DNA of 62,855 bases from Methanosarcina sp. MSH10X1 (lineage in GTDB: Archaea; Halobacteriota; Methanosarcinia; Methanosarcinales; Methanosarcinaceae): assembly GCF_004099695.1 (NCBI RefSeq), contig NZ_SCHL01000020.1, positions 1 through 62,855 of the forward strand. Direction: 5' to 3'. The first letter of the stretch is position 1. Every line of letters begins with the position of its first letter. The translations under genes were made by a program, and so were the position numbers. Under the pieces are notes generated by a model. It made no database searches. It saw only the letters and a program-made list of their open reading frames with translations, and was not told the origin of the DNA. This document shows, piece by piece, positions 16,223-25,457 of the stretch.

Positions 16223-17275
16223 ATGTGTGGAATAATAGGCTTTATAGACCGAACAAAGTCCAGAATGGACGGGTCGAGCATAAAAGCCGCCCTAAGCCTT
16301 ATGAATGAAAGAGGTAGTGGAGACGGGGCGGGCTATGCTGCATATGGAATTTATCCAGAGTACGCAGATTACTATGCTCTTCATGTTTTCTTTGACAATC
16401 TAGGTGAACCAAAAAGGAAGGTAGATGAACTCCTCGAACAATGGGGGGAAATCGTTCACCAGGAGGAAATCCCAACTACCCCGCAGCCGGGCATAAAAAA
16501 AGTGCACATCCCATGGAGATATTTCTTCAAGCCCTCAGAAGACCTGATGGCAGGAAGGATGGATTCTGAGAATGATGTTGTCACTTATGTAGTCATGGAA
16601 GTAAATGCCAATGTGAAAGGTGCTACAATCTTTTCCTCAGGGAAAAATATGGGGGTTTTCAAAGCTTCCGGCTGGCCCGAGGATGTGGCAAACTTCTACA
16701 GAATTGAGAGCTACAAAGGATACATCTGGCTTGCCCATAACCGCTATCCTACAAATTCCCCGGGCTGGTGGGGAGGAGCTCATCCTTTCAACCTGCTTAA
16801 CTGGTCAGTAGTACATAATGGAGAAATTACCTCTTATGGTACAAACCAGCGCTATGTTGAAGGATACGGATACAAGTGCACCCTGTTTACTGATACCGAG
16901 GTTGTAGCCTATCTGTTTGACCTGCTTGGAAGACAGCATGAACTCTCACATGAGATGATTGTCAAGGCTCTAGCTCCGCCTTTCTGGGACGATATCGACA
17001 GGATGCCAGCAAAAGAGGCAGAATTGAACAAGGCAGTTCGCCTTACCTATGGATCTGCCCTTATGAACGGACCCTTTGCGATCGTAGTCGGAACAGAGAA
17101 CGGTATTGTCGGCTTTACTGACAGGATTAAACTGCGCCCTCTTGTAGTTGGTGAGAATGGAAACAGGCTCTATATTTCCAGCGAAGAAGCCGCAATAAGG
17201 GTTCTCGACCCCGAAGTTAAAAACATATACACTCCCAGGGCAGGAGAACCAATTGTAGGGAGGTTTATTGAATGA
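16223..17275 (+). CDS. glutamate synthase, glutamine amidotransferase subunit (GltS domain 1)
   Basis: 350 residues, class II (Ntn) amidotransferase. The start is set at ATG 16223 so that Cys follows Met (MCGIIGF) and can become the N-terminal nucleophile. The GTG at 16214 is part of the ribosome-binding sequence GTGATC. Family motifs include LAHNRYPTNSPGWWGGAHPF with the Arg-Tyr pair, VVHNGEI and FTDTEV. It hydrolyses glutamine and passes ammonia to the FMN subunit encoded next, whose start overlaps the stop by four bases. Corresponds to the N-terminal part of bacterial GltB, here a separate gene. Confidence 0.93.
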   Translation: MCGIIGFIDRTKSRMDGSSIKAALSLMNERGSGDGAGYAAYGIYPEYADYYALHVFFDNLGEPKRKVDELLEQWGEIVHQEEIPTTPQPGIKKVHIPWRYFFKPSEDLMAGRMDSENDVVTYVVMEVNANVKGATIFSSGKNMGVFKASGWPEDVANFYRIESYKGYIWLAHNRYPTNSPGWWGGAHPFNLLNWSVVHNGEITSYGTNQRYVEGYGYKCTLFTDTEVVAYLFDLLGRQHELSHEMIVKALAPPFWDDIDRMPAKEAELNKAVRLTYGSALMNGPFAIVVGTENGIVGFTDRIKLRPLVVGENGNRLYISSEEAAIRVLDPEVKNIYTPRAGEPIVGRFIE

Positions 17276-18783
17276 CACTCGGAAGTGTACCCCCAAAATT
17301 TAAAGTAAGTATTGATCGCGACGAGTGTATGGACTGTGGGCGCTGTATTGAAAACTGTTCTTACGGTGTGTACAGGAGAGAAGGCGACAGAATCCTGGTA
17401 GAATCCAGGAAATGTACAGCCTGCCTTCGCTGTGTTGCCATGTGTCCGAGGGACGCAATTACACTTACAGAGAAACCTATTGATTACCGCAGCCACCCCC
17501 TCTGGACCAGAGAGGTCAGAGAGGATATCATTAATCAGGCTCGCAGCGGAAAAATTATACTTTCAGGAATGGGAAACGCCAGGGATTTGCCTGTTATTTA
17601 TGACCGTCTTCTCCTTGATGCCTGCCAGGTAACGAACCCGAGCATTGACCCCCTGAGAGAACCTATGGAACTCAGGACTTACATAGGAAAGAAACCATCC
17701 AAACTAAAATTCAAGAAGACCGAAAGCGGAGACGTAGAACTGGAGACAAAACTGGCGCCGAATCTCAAGCTCGACACTCCGATCATGATAGGGCATATGA
17801 GCTTCGGAGCTATCAGCCTGAACTCTCATCTTAGCATGGCAAGAGCAGTGAAAGAGACCGGAACCTTCATGGGAACAGGAGAAGGAGGACTGCACAAAGC
17901 ACTCTACCCTTACCAGGACCGTATGATTGTTCAGGTCGCTTCAGGCCGTTTTGGAGTTAATATCGACTACCTTGAGAGGGGTGCAGCCATCGAAATAAAA
18001 ATCGGACAGGGCGCAAAACCAGGTATTGGAGGGCACCTGCCTGGAGAGAAGGTAAACGAGGAAGTTTCAAGAACCCGTATGATTCCGCTTGGCAGTGATG
18101 CAATCAGCCCGGCTCCTCACCACGACATTTATAGTATTGAAGACCTCGTCCAGCTCATTCGCAGTCTCAAAGAAGCAACCGAATGGAAAAAGCCAGTCTT
18201 TGTAAAGATAGCAGCCGTGCATAATGTAGCTCCAATTGCTGCAGGCATTGCCCGCTCTTCTGCAGACGCAGTGGTAATTGATGGGTTCCGCGGCGGGACC
18301 GGGGCAGCCCCTAAAGTTTTCAGAGACCATGTGGGAATACCAATTGAAGTCGCAATCGCAAGTGTTGATCAGAAACTCAGGGAACAGGGCGTAAGAAACG
18401 AGATTTCAATCATTGCAAGCGGTGGAATAAGAAGCAGTGCAGACCTTGCCAAATCAATTGCACTCGGTGCAGACGCCGTGTATATTGGTACTGCTGCGCT
18501 TGTTGCTATGGGCTGCAGGGTCTGTGGCAATTGTTACAGAAACCTCTGCCCATGGGGCATTGCTACCCAGGAACCGCATCTCATGGACAGGCTCGACCCT
18601 GAAAGAGGTGCATTCCAGGTTGCAAATCTGATCAAGGGCTGGACGCTCGAACTCAGCGAACTTATGGGCGCCGCAGGCATTAACAGCATAGAAAGCCTGC
18701 GTGGTAATAGGGATCGCCTGCGCGGATATATGCTGGACGAAGGAATGCTTAAAATTCTCGACGTACTGCAAGCGGGGGCCTGA
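17272..18783 (+). CDS. gltB: archaeal glutamate synthase, ferredoxin plus FMN-binding synthase domain
   Basis: 503 residues. An N-terminal two-[4Fe-4S] ferredoxin domain (CMDCGRCIENC and CTACLRCVAMCP, about residues 17-60) precedes the Glu_synthase FMN barrel. The barrel contains GHMSFGAISLNSH, GTGEGG, GQGAKPGIGGHLPG, DGFRGGTGAAPKVF and the Fe-S ligand region GCRVCGNCYRNLCPWGIATQ. It converts 2-oxoglutarate and ammonia to glutamate. Electrons probably arrive through the ferredoxin domain from the FrhB-like subunit at the end of the operon. Confidence 0.95.
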   Translation: MTLGSVPPKFKVSIDRDECMDCGRCIENCSYGVYRREGDRILVESRKCTACLRCVAMCPRDAITLTEKPIDYRSHPLWTREVREDIINQARSGKIILSGMGNARDLPVIYDRLLLDACQVTNPSIDPLREPMELRTYIGKKPSKLKFKKTESGDVELETKLAPNLKLDTPIMIGHMSFGAISLNSHLSMARAVKETGTFMGTGEGGLHKALYPYQDRMIVQVASGRFGVNIDYLERGAAIEIKIGQGAKPGIGGHLPGEKVNEEVSRTRMIPLGSDAISPAPHHDIYSIEDLVQLIRSLKEATEWKKPVFVKIAAVHNVAPIAAGIARSSADAVVIDGFRGGTGAAPKVFRDHVGIPIEVAIASVDQKLREQGVRNEISIIASGGIRSSADLAKSIALGADAVYIGTAALVAMGCRVCGNCYRNLCPWGIATQEPHLMDRLDPERGAFQVANLIKGWTLELSELMGAAGINSIESLRGNRDRLRGYMLDEGMLKILDVLQAGA

Positions 18784-18788
18784 TTGAG

Positions 18789-19532
18789 ATGAAGACGGTA
18801 AGAATTGATGCAAAAGGCATGCATTACACTCCCCTGAACCAGAAAATCCGGGCTGCAGTTGCGGACGGGGCAGAGGAAATCATACTCGATAATGTGCTCG
18901 GACAGCGATTTATAGGCGACGGGTTAAGAGGAAACGTCCGAATCGTAATTAACGGAGTTCCGGGCGGAGACCTTGGAATGTTTATGAGCGGGCCGACCTG
19001 TATTATAAACGGGAATGCCGAGCATGCTCCCGGAAACACGATGGACAGCGGAATGCTTGTGATTCATGGAAGTGCGGGAGATGCAGCTGCTCACAGTATG
19101 AGGGGAGGAAAAGTTTTCATAAAATGTAACATTGGCTACCGGGGCGGCATCCACATGAAACAGTACGATGTGGAAGCAAGACCTGTACTTGTTGTAGGAG
19201 GCACAGCCCATTCCTTCCTCGGAGAATATATGGCAGGCGGCCTTGTACTCGTACTGGGCATCGGTAAAGACAAAGCGATGACAGACAGGGGCATCGGAAG
19301 CGGAATTCATGGTGGGGAAATTATCATCCGTGGAGAGGTGGACGATTACCTGCTTGGAATAGGAGCCAAGAAGTTCAAGTTTACTGAAAGTGATCTTGAA
19401 CGCATTGCCCCGATTATAAAGAGCTTCTGCGAGCATTTTGGATATGACCCCGCAAAGTTTCTTGATACCAGCTACACGAAGATCGGACCTGCAAGCAGCC
19501 GGCCTTTTGCAAGCAAATACGTCTGGGAGTGA
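18789..19532 (+). CDS. glutamate synthase GXGXG-domain subunit
   Basis: 247 residues forming the right-handed beta-helix that is the C-terminal domain of bacterial GltB, here a separate polypeptide. The repeating G-x-x-G-x-x-x-G pattern is visible in GVPGGDLGMFMSGPT, GSAGDAAAHSMRGGKVFIK and GGTAHSFLGEYMAGG. The start lies five bases after the previous stop. Its structural role is to link the amidotransferase and FMN domains. Confidence 0.93.
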   Translation: MKTVRIDAKGMHYTPLNQKIRAAVADGAEEIILDNVLGQRFIGDGLRGNVRIVINGVPGGDLGMFMSGPTCIINGNAEHAPGNTMDSGMLVIHGSAGDAAAHSMRGGKVFIKCNIGYRGGIHMKQYDVEARPVLVVGGTAHSFLGEYMAGGLVLVLGIGKDKAMTDRGIGSGIHGGEIIIRGEVDDYLLGIGAKKFKFTESDLERIAPIIKSFCEHFGYDPAKFLDTSYTKIGPASSRPFASKYVWE

Positions 19533-19538
19533 TGAGAG

Positions 19539-20573
19539 ATGGCAGAACAGAAACCAATAAGCAAAAATTACCTTGATCTCAAATCAGAAGTCTGGGACGA
19601 AGGCTTTTGCTCAGGCTGCGGGGCCTGCATTGCAGTCTGCCCTGCTGATTCCCTGTACTTCGAGACAGGCGGCGATTCTACACACCCGAAGAGCAATAAT
19701 TACTGTAAAGCCGCTGTTGACGGTGTTCCCTGTGGAGCCTGTTACGAAGTTTGCCCTAGGCTTGATGAACAGCCCTCAAGCCTGCTCGGAGACTACCTGG
19801 AAATCACTGCCGGAAAAGCCGAATTTGAGATCCCGAGAAAGCAGAGCGGGGGAGCGGTCACAGCAATCCTTGCAAACGCCCTTGATACAGGTCTTGTAGA
19901 TGCTGTGGTTACGGTTACGGAAGATCCCTGGACCCTCAAGCCGCATTCCATGGTAATAACCAGAAGTGAAGCCCTTATCGGTCAGGCAGGAAGCCGTTAT
20001 AACTGGTGGGTCCCTCTTGTTTCTTCCCTCAAGGAAGCGGTTGTAAACAGGAAGTACAGGAACATTGCAGTTGTCGGAGTTCCCTGTGTCGTTCAGGCAG
20101 TCCGCAAAATGCTTGAAACCGACCACCAGCTTGTGCAACCATACAAAAAATCCATCCGTTTCGTCTTCGGGCTTTTCTGCACGGAAAGTTTCGACTATGA
20201 AAAACTTATCGCAGGCAAGCTTAAAAGCGAGTACGCACTCGAACCCATGAAAGTCTGCCGTATTGACGTAAAGGGCAAGCTCGAAGTTACCTTAAATGAC
20301 GGGACACAGTATGTAATCCCACTTACAGAACTTGAGGACACTATCCGCCCGGGCTGCGGCATCTGTACGGACTTTACCGCTCTTAAAGCCGATATTTCTG
20401 CCGGATCTGTGGGAAGCCCTGACGGCTACACCACCCTTGTCGTCCGCACACTTGTAGGACAGCACCTTCTTGACAGTGCAGTTGCTAATAAGAAATTGAG
20501 CGTTGGTGGCGAAGTCAGCACCGGCATAATTGAAAAGCTTGCAAAGAAGAAGATGGCAAGAAAACCGGAATAA
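19539..20573 (+). CDS. FrhB/FpoF-family F420-binding iron-sulfur protein of the glutamate synthase operon
   Basis: 344 residues. N-terminal [4Fe-4S] motifs (CSGCGACIAVCP and CGACYEVCP) are followed by the FrhB N and C domains, with QSGGAVTAIL, GVPCVVQAVRKM, FGLFCTESF and the Cys pair GCGICTDF. FrhB-type proteins hold FAD and oxidise or reduce coenzyme F420. Six bases from the GXGXG gene, it replaces the NADPH-oxidising GltD of bacteria, so the complex is inferred to be an F420H2-dependent glutamate synthase. It ends at a terminator hairpin. Confidence 0.92.
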   Translation: MAEQKPISKNYLDLKSEVWDEGFCSGCGACIAVCPADSLYFETGGDSTHPKSNNYCKAAVDGVPCGACYEVCPRLDEQPSSLLGDYLEITAGKAEFEIPRKQSGGAVTAILANALDTGLVDAVVTVTEDPWTLKPHSMVITRSEALIGQAGSRYNWWVPLVSSLKEAVVNRKYRNIAVVGVPCVVQAVRKMLETDHQLVQPYKKSIRFVFGLFCTESFDYEKLIAGKLKSEYALEPMKVCRIDVKGKLEVTLNDGTQYVIPLTELEDTIRPGCGICTDFTALKADISAGSVGSPDGYTTLVVRTLVGQHLLDSAVANKKLSVGGEVSTGIIEKLAKKKMARKPE

Positions 20574-20587
20574 ACTACAGAAACTTA

Positions 20588-20614
20588 AAAGATGAAGCTT
20601 TAAACTTCATCTTC
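20588..20614 (+). terminator. glutamate synthase operon terminator
   Basis: GATGAAG (20591-20597) pairs with CTTCATC (20605-20611) with AT-rich flanks, 18 bp after the FrhB-like gene. Confidence 0.6.
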
Positions 20615-20769
20615 ATTCATTCTATTTTTACTATTTTGACTTTTGCACTTGGGTAATTTTGCCTGAATATTCCATGCATTTTTTTGGCAGGGCTAAAGAC
20701 GCGCTCACGGGTATAGTAACTACCAGCGTAGAACCAATAAATGGAATCTCCTTTATGGGTAGTTTGAGA

Positions 20770-21273
20770 TCAGTCGATCCCTCTTAAGAAAACTGAAATC
20801 CACAATACTCCAAAAAAAATGGAAATAATAAGATACTTAAATTCTCTCTTTGATGCAAAATATCCGGCTAAACTGCCAAGAGTTGCCAAACTTACAGCAT
20901 AGATGAGAATAGTCAAAAACCGGCTGAGATTGAAACTATCCATATAAATAAGATTCCCAAAAAATAAGTTTCCGAAAAACAAAAGAAGGAAAATTGGAAC
21001 TGCTCCAACTATAGCTGCCCCGATCTTATCTTTTACAACCCACCCATAAATAATTGGAGTTACAGGAAAAATAAGTAGACTAACAACGGTCTCAAACCTC
21101 TCCCCATAGGTTCCAAACGCCCCATACATATCTATAATCTCAAGACTAGCTACGATAAAAATAACTATAAAAGAGATTATCAAAGGCTTAACTAACTTTC
21201 TTTGAGAATTGATGTTTAAGCCTCCTAAAAGTAAGAAAGGTGATAAAAAAATCACCTTCCTTTGAATACACAT
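20770..21273 (-). CDS. integral membrane protein, unknown function
   Basis: Up to 167 residues with about five hydrophobic helices; no family recognised. The only in-frame ATG (21271-21273) has a hairpin (AAGGTGAT/ATCACCTT) inside its first codons and no good ribosome-binding site. A strong AGGAGG (about 21223-21229) lies seven bases before an in-frame ATC, with the protein reading NSQRKLVKPLIISFIV from there. The true start is therefore uncertain and may be a non-canonical ATC. Confidence 0.7.
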   Translation of the reverse strand: MCIQRKVIFLSPFLLLGGLNINSQRKLVKPLIISFIVIFIVASLEIIDMYGAFGTYGERFETVVSLLIFPVTPIIYGWVVKDKIGAAIVGAVPIFLLLFFGNLFFGNLIYMDSFNLSRFLTILIYAVSLATLGSLAGYFASKREFKYLIISIFFGVLWISVFLRGID

Positions 21274-21385
21274 TTATAGTATTTTGATTACTTAACTTCC
21301 TACTTTATATATACAGGTGGCTTCTCCATCATTCGTTAGTAAGGAACCTTCTAGATGCTTGATTCCCTAGATGCTTGATTCGCAA

Positions 21386-22579
21386 TTAAAATACAGGGAT
21401 CAAGCCAGGATTATACCCTGTAATGCATTCTCCACCTTTAGCAGTTACTATAAATGTATTCTCAATTCCCACCATTCCGATATTTTCAATCCCTTTTTTA
21501 GGTTCGAGGGCAAATACCATTCCTTCCTGAAGAGGTTCGTCAAAACCTTCTGCAATTACAGGCAGTTCATCAATTAGCAGTCCGACCCCATGCCCGAGGA
21601 ATTTTACTTTACGGTTGCCAAAACCCATAAAATTTTGCAGGAATTCCGAATCAAGATTATTAATGATTGTAGTGTAGATTTCCGAGGGAATTGCGCCGGG
21701 TTTTAACATTGAGGCAGCTTCGGTCTGTATGGTTACACATTTATTATGAGCATCTATGGCAGTTTGTGGAAGGGAAGAGCCAAACATGTAGGTTGTCGTT
21801 TTATCCGTGTTATAGCCTTCAACCCCGCATCCGACATCGATGAATACCAGATCTCCTTTTCTAAGCTTCCTATCACGGCTTCCAATGAGGGGAACTGCAG
21901 GGCTCATTCCGTAGTTTCCGCCGGGGCCGTTAAAGTAAGAAGGATAAATTGAGCTTTCACCGAAACAGACATTTCCCAGGAACATCTCGGTATCAAACAT
22001 TCCAAACCGACACAATCCGTCATGGCCTTCCTCGACCATAACTGAAAATAATTCGGTTGCCAGGTCCGTTTCACTCATTCCTTCGCGCAGCATATCAGGT
22101 ACGAGATCTTCCAGCACATGCTGGTGAATCCTGCCGGCTTCTCTTGTCAGGGAGAGCTCGTATTCGCTTTTTATTGCTCTGACAGCGCAAATCTGGGGAT
22201 CTGCGGGCTTAAAATTCGTAAAAGGGAAATACTTCTGGAATCTCTGGTACAGAGCCAGAGGAATTATCTCGGTTTCCAGGTACACCGTATTGGGAAGTAC
22301 ACTTATACTCTTTACAGCATCACGGAAGCTGTTCATAGGTTCTATATTGGGAAATAAGGATTCGTCCAGGGCTTTTTCATAGCTGCGGCGTGCCCATAAG
22401 GTTGCTTCCCCGCGCCTGGGGATAATTAACATTCCATCCTGCATCGTACCCGTAAAATAATAAAGGTTTATCTTACTGAAGACAACAGCTATCTCCCATT
22501 CGGGATTTGAGATATCCATGCGTTTTCTAAAATTTTCCATACGGTTTTTCAGTTCGGTTAAAGGTACTTTCTTAATCAT
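21386..22579 (-). CDS. M24 family metallopeptidase (Xaa-Pro aminopeptidase-like)
   Basis: 397 residues: a creatinase-type N-terminal domain (about 1-150) and a C-terminal pita-bread fold. Metal-ligand segments are visible: [19 protein letters not shown] with two Asp, FLGHGVGL with His, and [23 protein letters not shown] with two Glu. Such enzymes remove N-terminal residues before proline or hydrolyse X-Pro dipeptides in the cytosol. Single gene, convergent with nothing obvious. Confidence 0.9.
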   Translation of the reverse strand: MIKKVPLTELKNRMENFRKRMDISNPEWEIAVVFSKINLYYFTGTMQDGMLIIPRRGEATLWARRSYEKALDESLFPNIEPMNSFRDAVKSISVLPNTVYLETEIIPLALYQRFQKYFPFTNFKPADPQICAVRAIKSEYELSLTREAGRIHQHVLEDLVPDMLREGMSETDLATELFSVMVEEGHDGLCRFGMFDTEMFLGNVCFGESSIYPSYFNGPGGNYGMSPAVPLIGSRDRKLRKGDLVFIDVGCGVEGYNTDKTTTYMFGSSLPQTAIDAHNKCVTIQTEAASMLKPGAIPSEIYTTIINNLDSEFLQNFMGFGNRKVKFLGHGVGLLIDELPVIAEGFDEPLQEGMVFALEPKKGIENIGMVGIENTFIVTAKGGECITGYNPGLIPVF

Positions 22580-22951
22580 GCGAATCCCTTTACTAGCTTA
22601 TCTTTGCTAATTATAGAAGTGTAACTCATTGTAGTGAATATAACAGAACCTACCAGCAAGAACCTGAGTAAATATACATAATTGATATATGCATAATAAC
22701 TGTTATTTATCATAAAAATAAATCTTATTTCATACTGTTCTCACACAGATTTATTATTTCCTATAAAGAGAACTGTTGTTTCTGACAACGATAGTTTTTA
22801 TTTTCAGATCCATTTCTTTAAAAGAAAAAAATAACTCTTTTAGTCGTGAAATCTCAGTTCTTTCTAAGAATGGAAAAAAATAATTAGAAAGGAAACAAAT
22901 TAAAAGTAAAACAGAAGTAAAACAAAAAGGGTTTTTTGAAAAGGGGTTATC
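22580..22951. other. intergenic, 372 bp, between divergent genes
   Basis: AT-rich, holding the promoters of the M24 peptidase and the DUF2284 gene. A purine-rich run precedes the DUF2284 start (AAAAGGGG at about 22938). Nothing else seen. Confidence 0.5.
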
Positions 22952-23491
22952 ATGCTAGGAAAATTCGAGGATCTCGTTGAAAAGGCTTCAGGAATGGGAC
23001 TCAAGGCTTATTTTGTGGATGCAGGGGATGTTCCGGTTGAGAACAGGATTGCTCTGAAGTGTGCGTATGGCTGCAAGGGTTATGGAAAGAGGTTGAGCTG
23101 CCCTCCTCATGTCATGTCGGTGGAGGATTTCAGAAAAATTATAGGGGAATACAGCAGTGCGCTTCTACTTGTCGATGAACGCGATACCTCACAGATCCCA
23201 GATATTCTGGAAGCCTGGGGAGAAATTCGCAAGGATTCTTTCCATAAGATGCTGGAACTTGAGTATGAAGCTTTCAGAGAAGGTTTCACTTTTGCTCATC
23301 TCCTGAGACCCGGCTCCTGTAACGAATGTGATGTCTGTAACCTTGAAAAGTGCATAAAGCCGGAATTGAGGCGTTTTGCGCCTGAAGCGGTAGGAATAAA
23401 CCTCCATAAAGCAATGGAAAAGGCAGGGCTTGTACTTGAGTTCTGCAAACCTGAAAAAACTGCATGTATTGGGGTTTTGCTGCTTGAGTAA
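22952..23491 (+). CDS. DUF2284 (COG5423) predicted metal-binding protein
   Basis: 179 residues; AAGGGG precedes the ATG. The Cys pattern of the family is present: CAYGCKGYGKRLSCPPH near residues 29-45, then CNECDVCNLEKC near 123-134 and two later Cys. The second block resembles half of a ferredoxin-type cluster site. Function unknown; these proteins occur mostly in anaerobes. The npdG gene follows 120 bp downstream. Confidence 0.88.
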   Translation: MLGKFEDLVEKASGMGLKAYFVDAGDVPVENRIALKCAYGCKGYGKRLSCPPHVMSVEDFRKIIGEYSSALLLVDERDTSQIPDILEAWGEIRKDSFHKMLELEYEAFREGFTFAHLLRPGSCNECDVCNLEKCIKPELRRFAPEAVGINLHKAMEKAGLVLEFCKPEKTACIGVLLLE

Positions 23492-23618
23492 ACTTAGTAG
23501 CGGATAAGCAGGTACAATTCCTACCGGATACGTAATGAAACCACATTGAAGACAGAAGGTATATTTACTCTCCGACATATTTTATGGAATACATAGCAAA
23601 CTGGAGGTTTTGTTCAAA

Positions 23619-24326
23619 TTGAATTCTGAAAAATTAAAAATAGCTGTCCTGGGAGGAACGGGAAATATAGGAGAGGGTATGGTGCTCAGGCTGGCCCTTC
23701 AAAACCTTATGGCTGAAGGTCTAAAAAACGATGTAATCATAGGGTCCAGATCCAGGGAAGCTGCCGATGAAGCTGCAAAAAAAGCCTTATCCGAACTTGA
23801 GAACTGCGGGTTTGACACATCGGGAATTAACATTACAGGAAGCAGTAACCTTGAAGCTGCACAGGCAGCCGAGATAATAATTCTTACTATCCGTTTTGAC
23901 CATGTCTTGCCTCTACTGAATGAAATTCAGGAAGCTCTTGAAAACAAGGTTCTTATCACTCCTGTAGTTCCGATGGTTAAGGAAGGGAACATGTTTGTAT
24001 ATAAGCCTCCAGAAGAAGGTTCAGCCGCTCTTACAATTCAGAAAAAAGTCCCGGCTTCTACAAAGGTTGTTGCAGCCTTCCACAACATCCCGGCAGGAAA
24101 ATTGAAGGATATTGTCAAATGCAAGGCTGTACATCATGCGCTGGTATGCAGTGACGATGCAGAAGCAAAGAAGCTGGTTATGGAGCTTACAGAGCATATG
24201 GGATGCCTGAAACCTCTGGACGGAGGCCCCCTTAAACAGGCAAGTACCATGGAGTCACTTACACCCCTGCTGATAAATCTCGCAAGGCTCAACCGGCTTA
24301 AAGACCTGGGAATAAACTTTTCCTGA
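23619..24326 (+). CDS. npdG: F420H2:NADP oxidoreductase
   Basis: 235 residues from TTG 23619, chosen because GGAGG lies 11 bases upstream; the TTG at 23610 would be only two bases away. The Rossmann motif VLGGTGNIGEGM near the N-terminus, IIGSRS for the NADP phosphate, and the C-terminal DGGPLKQASTMESLTPLL region are typical of NpdG/Fno. It transfers hydride between reduced F420 and NADP(+), supplying NADPH for biosynthesis. Directly upstream of hdrC-hdrB but separated by 634 bp. Confidence 0.95.
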   Translation: MNSEKLKIAVLGGTGNIGEGMVLRLALQNLMAEGLKNDVIIGSRSREAADEAAKKALSELENCGFDTSGINITGSSNLEAAQAAEIIILTIRFDHVLPLLNEIQEALENKVLITPVVPMVKEGNMFVYKPPEEGSAALTIQKKVPASTKVVAAFHNIPAGKLKDIVKCKAVHHALVCSDDAEAKKLVMELTEHMGCLKPLDGGPLKQASTMESLTPLLINLARLNRLKDLGINFS

Positions 24327-24960
24327 TAAACCTCTGTAAACATTGATAGGTATAAAGAAAGGTATAGAGCAAAGGTTGTCTAAACAAAGAGCCTGGATCC
24401 GGAAAATGAATATTCATTCGAAAACTTATTTTTATATAATAGTAAATATAATATATCTAAAAGCGCAGAGATTTTACAGTTTTTATAAATAAGAGCCTCT
24501 GCGTGAAGGTATAAAAAGAATTCACTAAGGATTTATCAGCAAAAACAGTTCACTAAGGATTTATCAGCAAAAACGGTTCACTAAGGATTATCAGCAAAAA
24601 CAATTTATTGATAGATTACTGGTAAAATCAAGTTCATTAATTGATATTAGTAAAAACTGACACTGGCAACTCATAATTGTCGGGCTTGACATAAATTCGT
24701 TGTTCCTGATATTGATTCGAATGGATTTAGTCTATATTAAATATTATGAGAGTAATAATCAGCATAAGAAACTCTGTAAGAGAGAGCTGATCAATGGAGA
24801 ATTTGACAGAGGGCTTACAAAAAAAATATCAGAGAAAAGCCTGCCTCGCATGAAGCTCAGGAAATGGCTTCCAGATTCAGAGATTTCTCTTATCCAATTA
24901 TCTTTGCTTACTTTTCTTTTCTAAAAAGGACGAATTAAATAAATCAGACAGTGAACCTGT
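24327..24960. other. AT-rich intergenic region, 634 bp
   Basis: Holds a 28-bp tandem repeat (separate entry). A 74-codon frame at 24700-24924 has no ribosome-binding site or recognisable domain and is probably not a gene. Confidence 0.5.
24521..24603. repeat. 28-bp direct repeat, three copies
   Basis: The unit TTCACTAAGGATTTATCAGC plus AAAAACAG occurs at 24521-24548, 24549-24576 (one change) and 24577-24603 (one base shorter). Head-to-tail without spacers, hence not a CRISPR. It lies about 360 bp upstream of hdrC. Confidence 0.9.
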
Positions 24961-25446
24961 ATGAGTGAAGAATTGCCAAAAGTATTGAAGGCTGCAGGGC
25001 TTGACTTACTTTCCTGCATGCAGTGTGGCACATGCACAGGGAGTTGTCCTTCTGGACGGCACACCGGACTTAATACGCGAAGGATTCTTCGAGATGCACG
25101 CAAGAACAGGACAGCAATCCTCTCCGATGATGCCCTCTGGCTCTGCACCACCTGCTATACCTGCCAGGAGCGCTGCCCACGCAATATACCAATTACCGAT
25201 GCTCTTCTTGAGCTCAGGAGACTTGCCGTAAAAGAAGGTTTTATGCTTCCCGAACACAGGCGGATATCGGAAATGGTCATGGAGTGCGGACATGCAGTTC
25301 CTCTGGATGAAGAGACAAAGCAAAAGAGGGAAGAACTAGGACTCGATTCCATACCTGAGACGGTCCAGAAATATCCTGAAGCCCTTCAGGAGGTAAAGAA
25401 TCTTCTCAAAGCCTGCAAATTTGACGAGTTGACGGCTGAAAAATAA
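24961..25446 (+). CDS. hdrC: heterodisulfide reductase subunit C
   Basis: 161 residues with two [4Fe-4S] motifs, CMQCGTCTGSCP (about 19-30) and CTTCYTCQERCP (about 63-74), followed by a helical tail. HdrC passes electrons between HdrA-type flavin subunits and HdrB. Followed 11 bp later by hdrB, with no hdrA or mvh genes nearby. This resembles the Methanosarcina arrangement in which a soluble HdrB2C2 pair is unlinked from HdrA2; that assignment is an inference. Confidence 0.94.
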   Translation: MSEELPKVLKAAGLDLLSCMQCGTCTGSCPSGRHTGLNTRRILRDARKNRTAILSDDALWLCTTCYTCQERCPRNIPITDALLELRRLAVKEGFMLPEHRRISEMVMECGHAVPLDEETKQKREELGLDSIPETVQKYPEALQEVKNLLKACKFDELTAEK

Positions 25447-25457
25447 GGAGACAGAAC

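Noticed and set aside
24521-24603. 28-bp repeats considered as a CRISPR array
   Set aside because: The units follow each other without spacers and there are no cas genes.
24700-24924. 74-codon ORF upstream of hdrC
   Set aside because: No ribosome-binding site, AT-driven composition and no recognisable domain.
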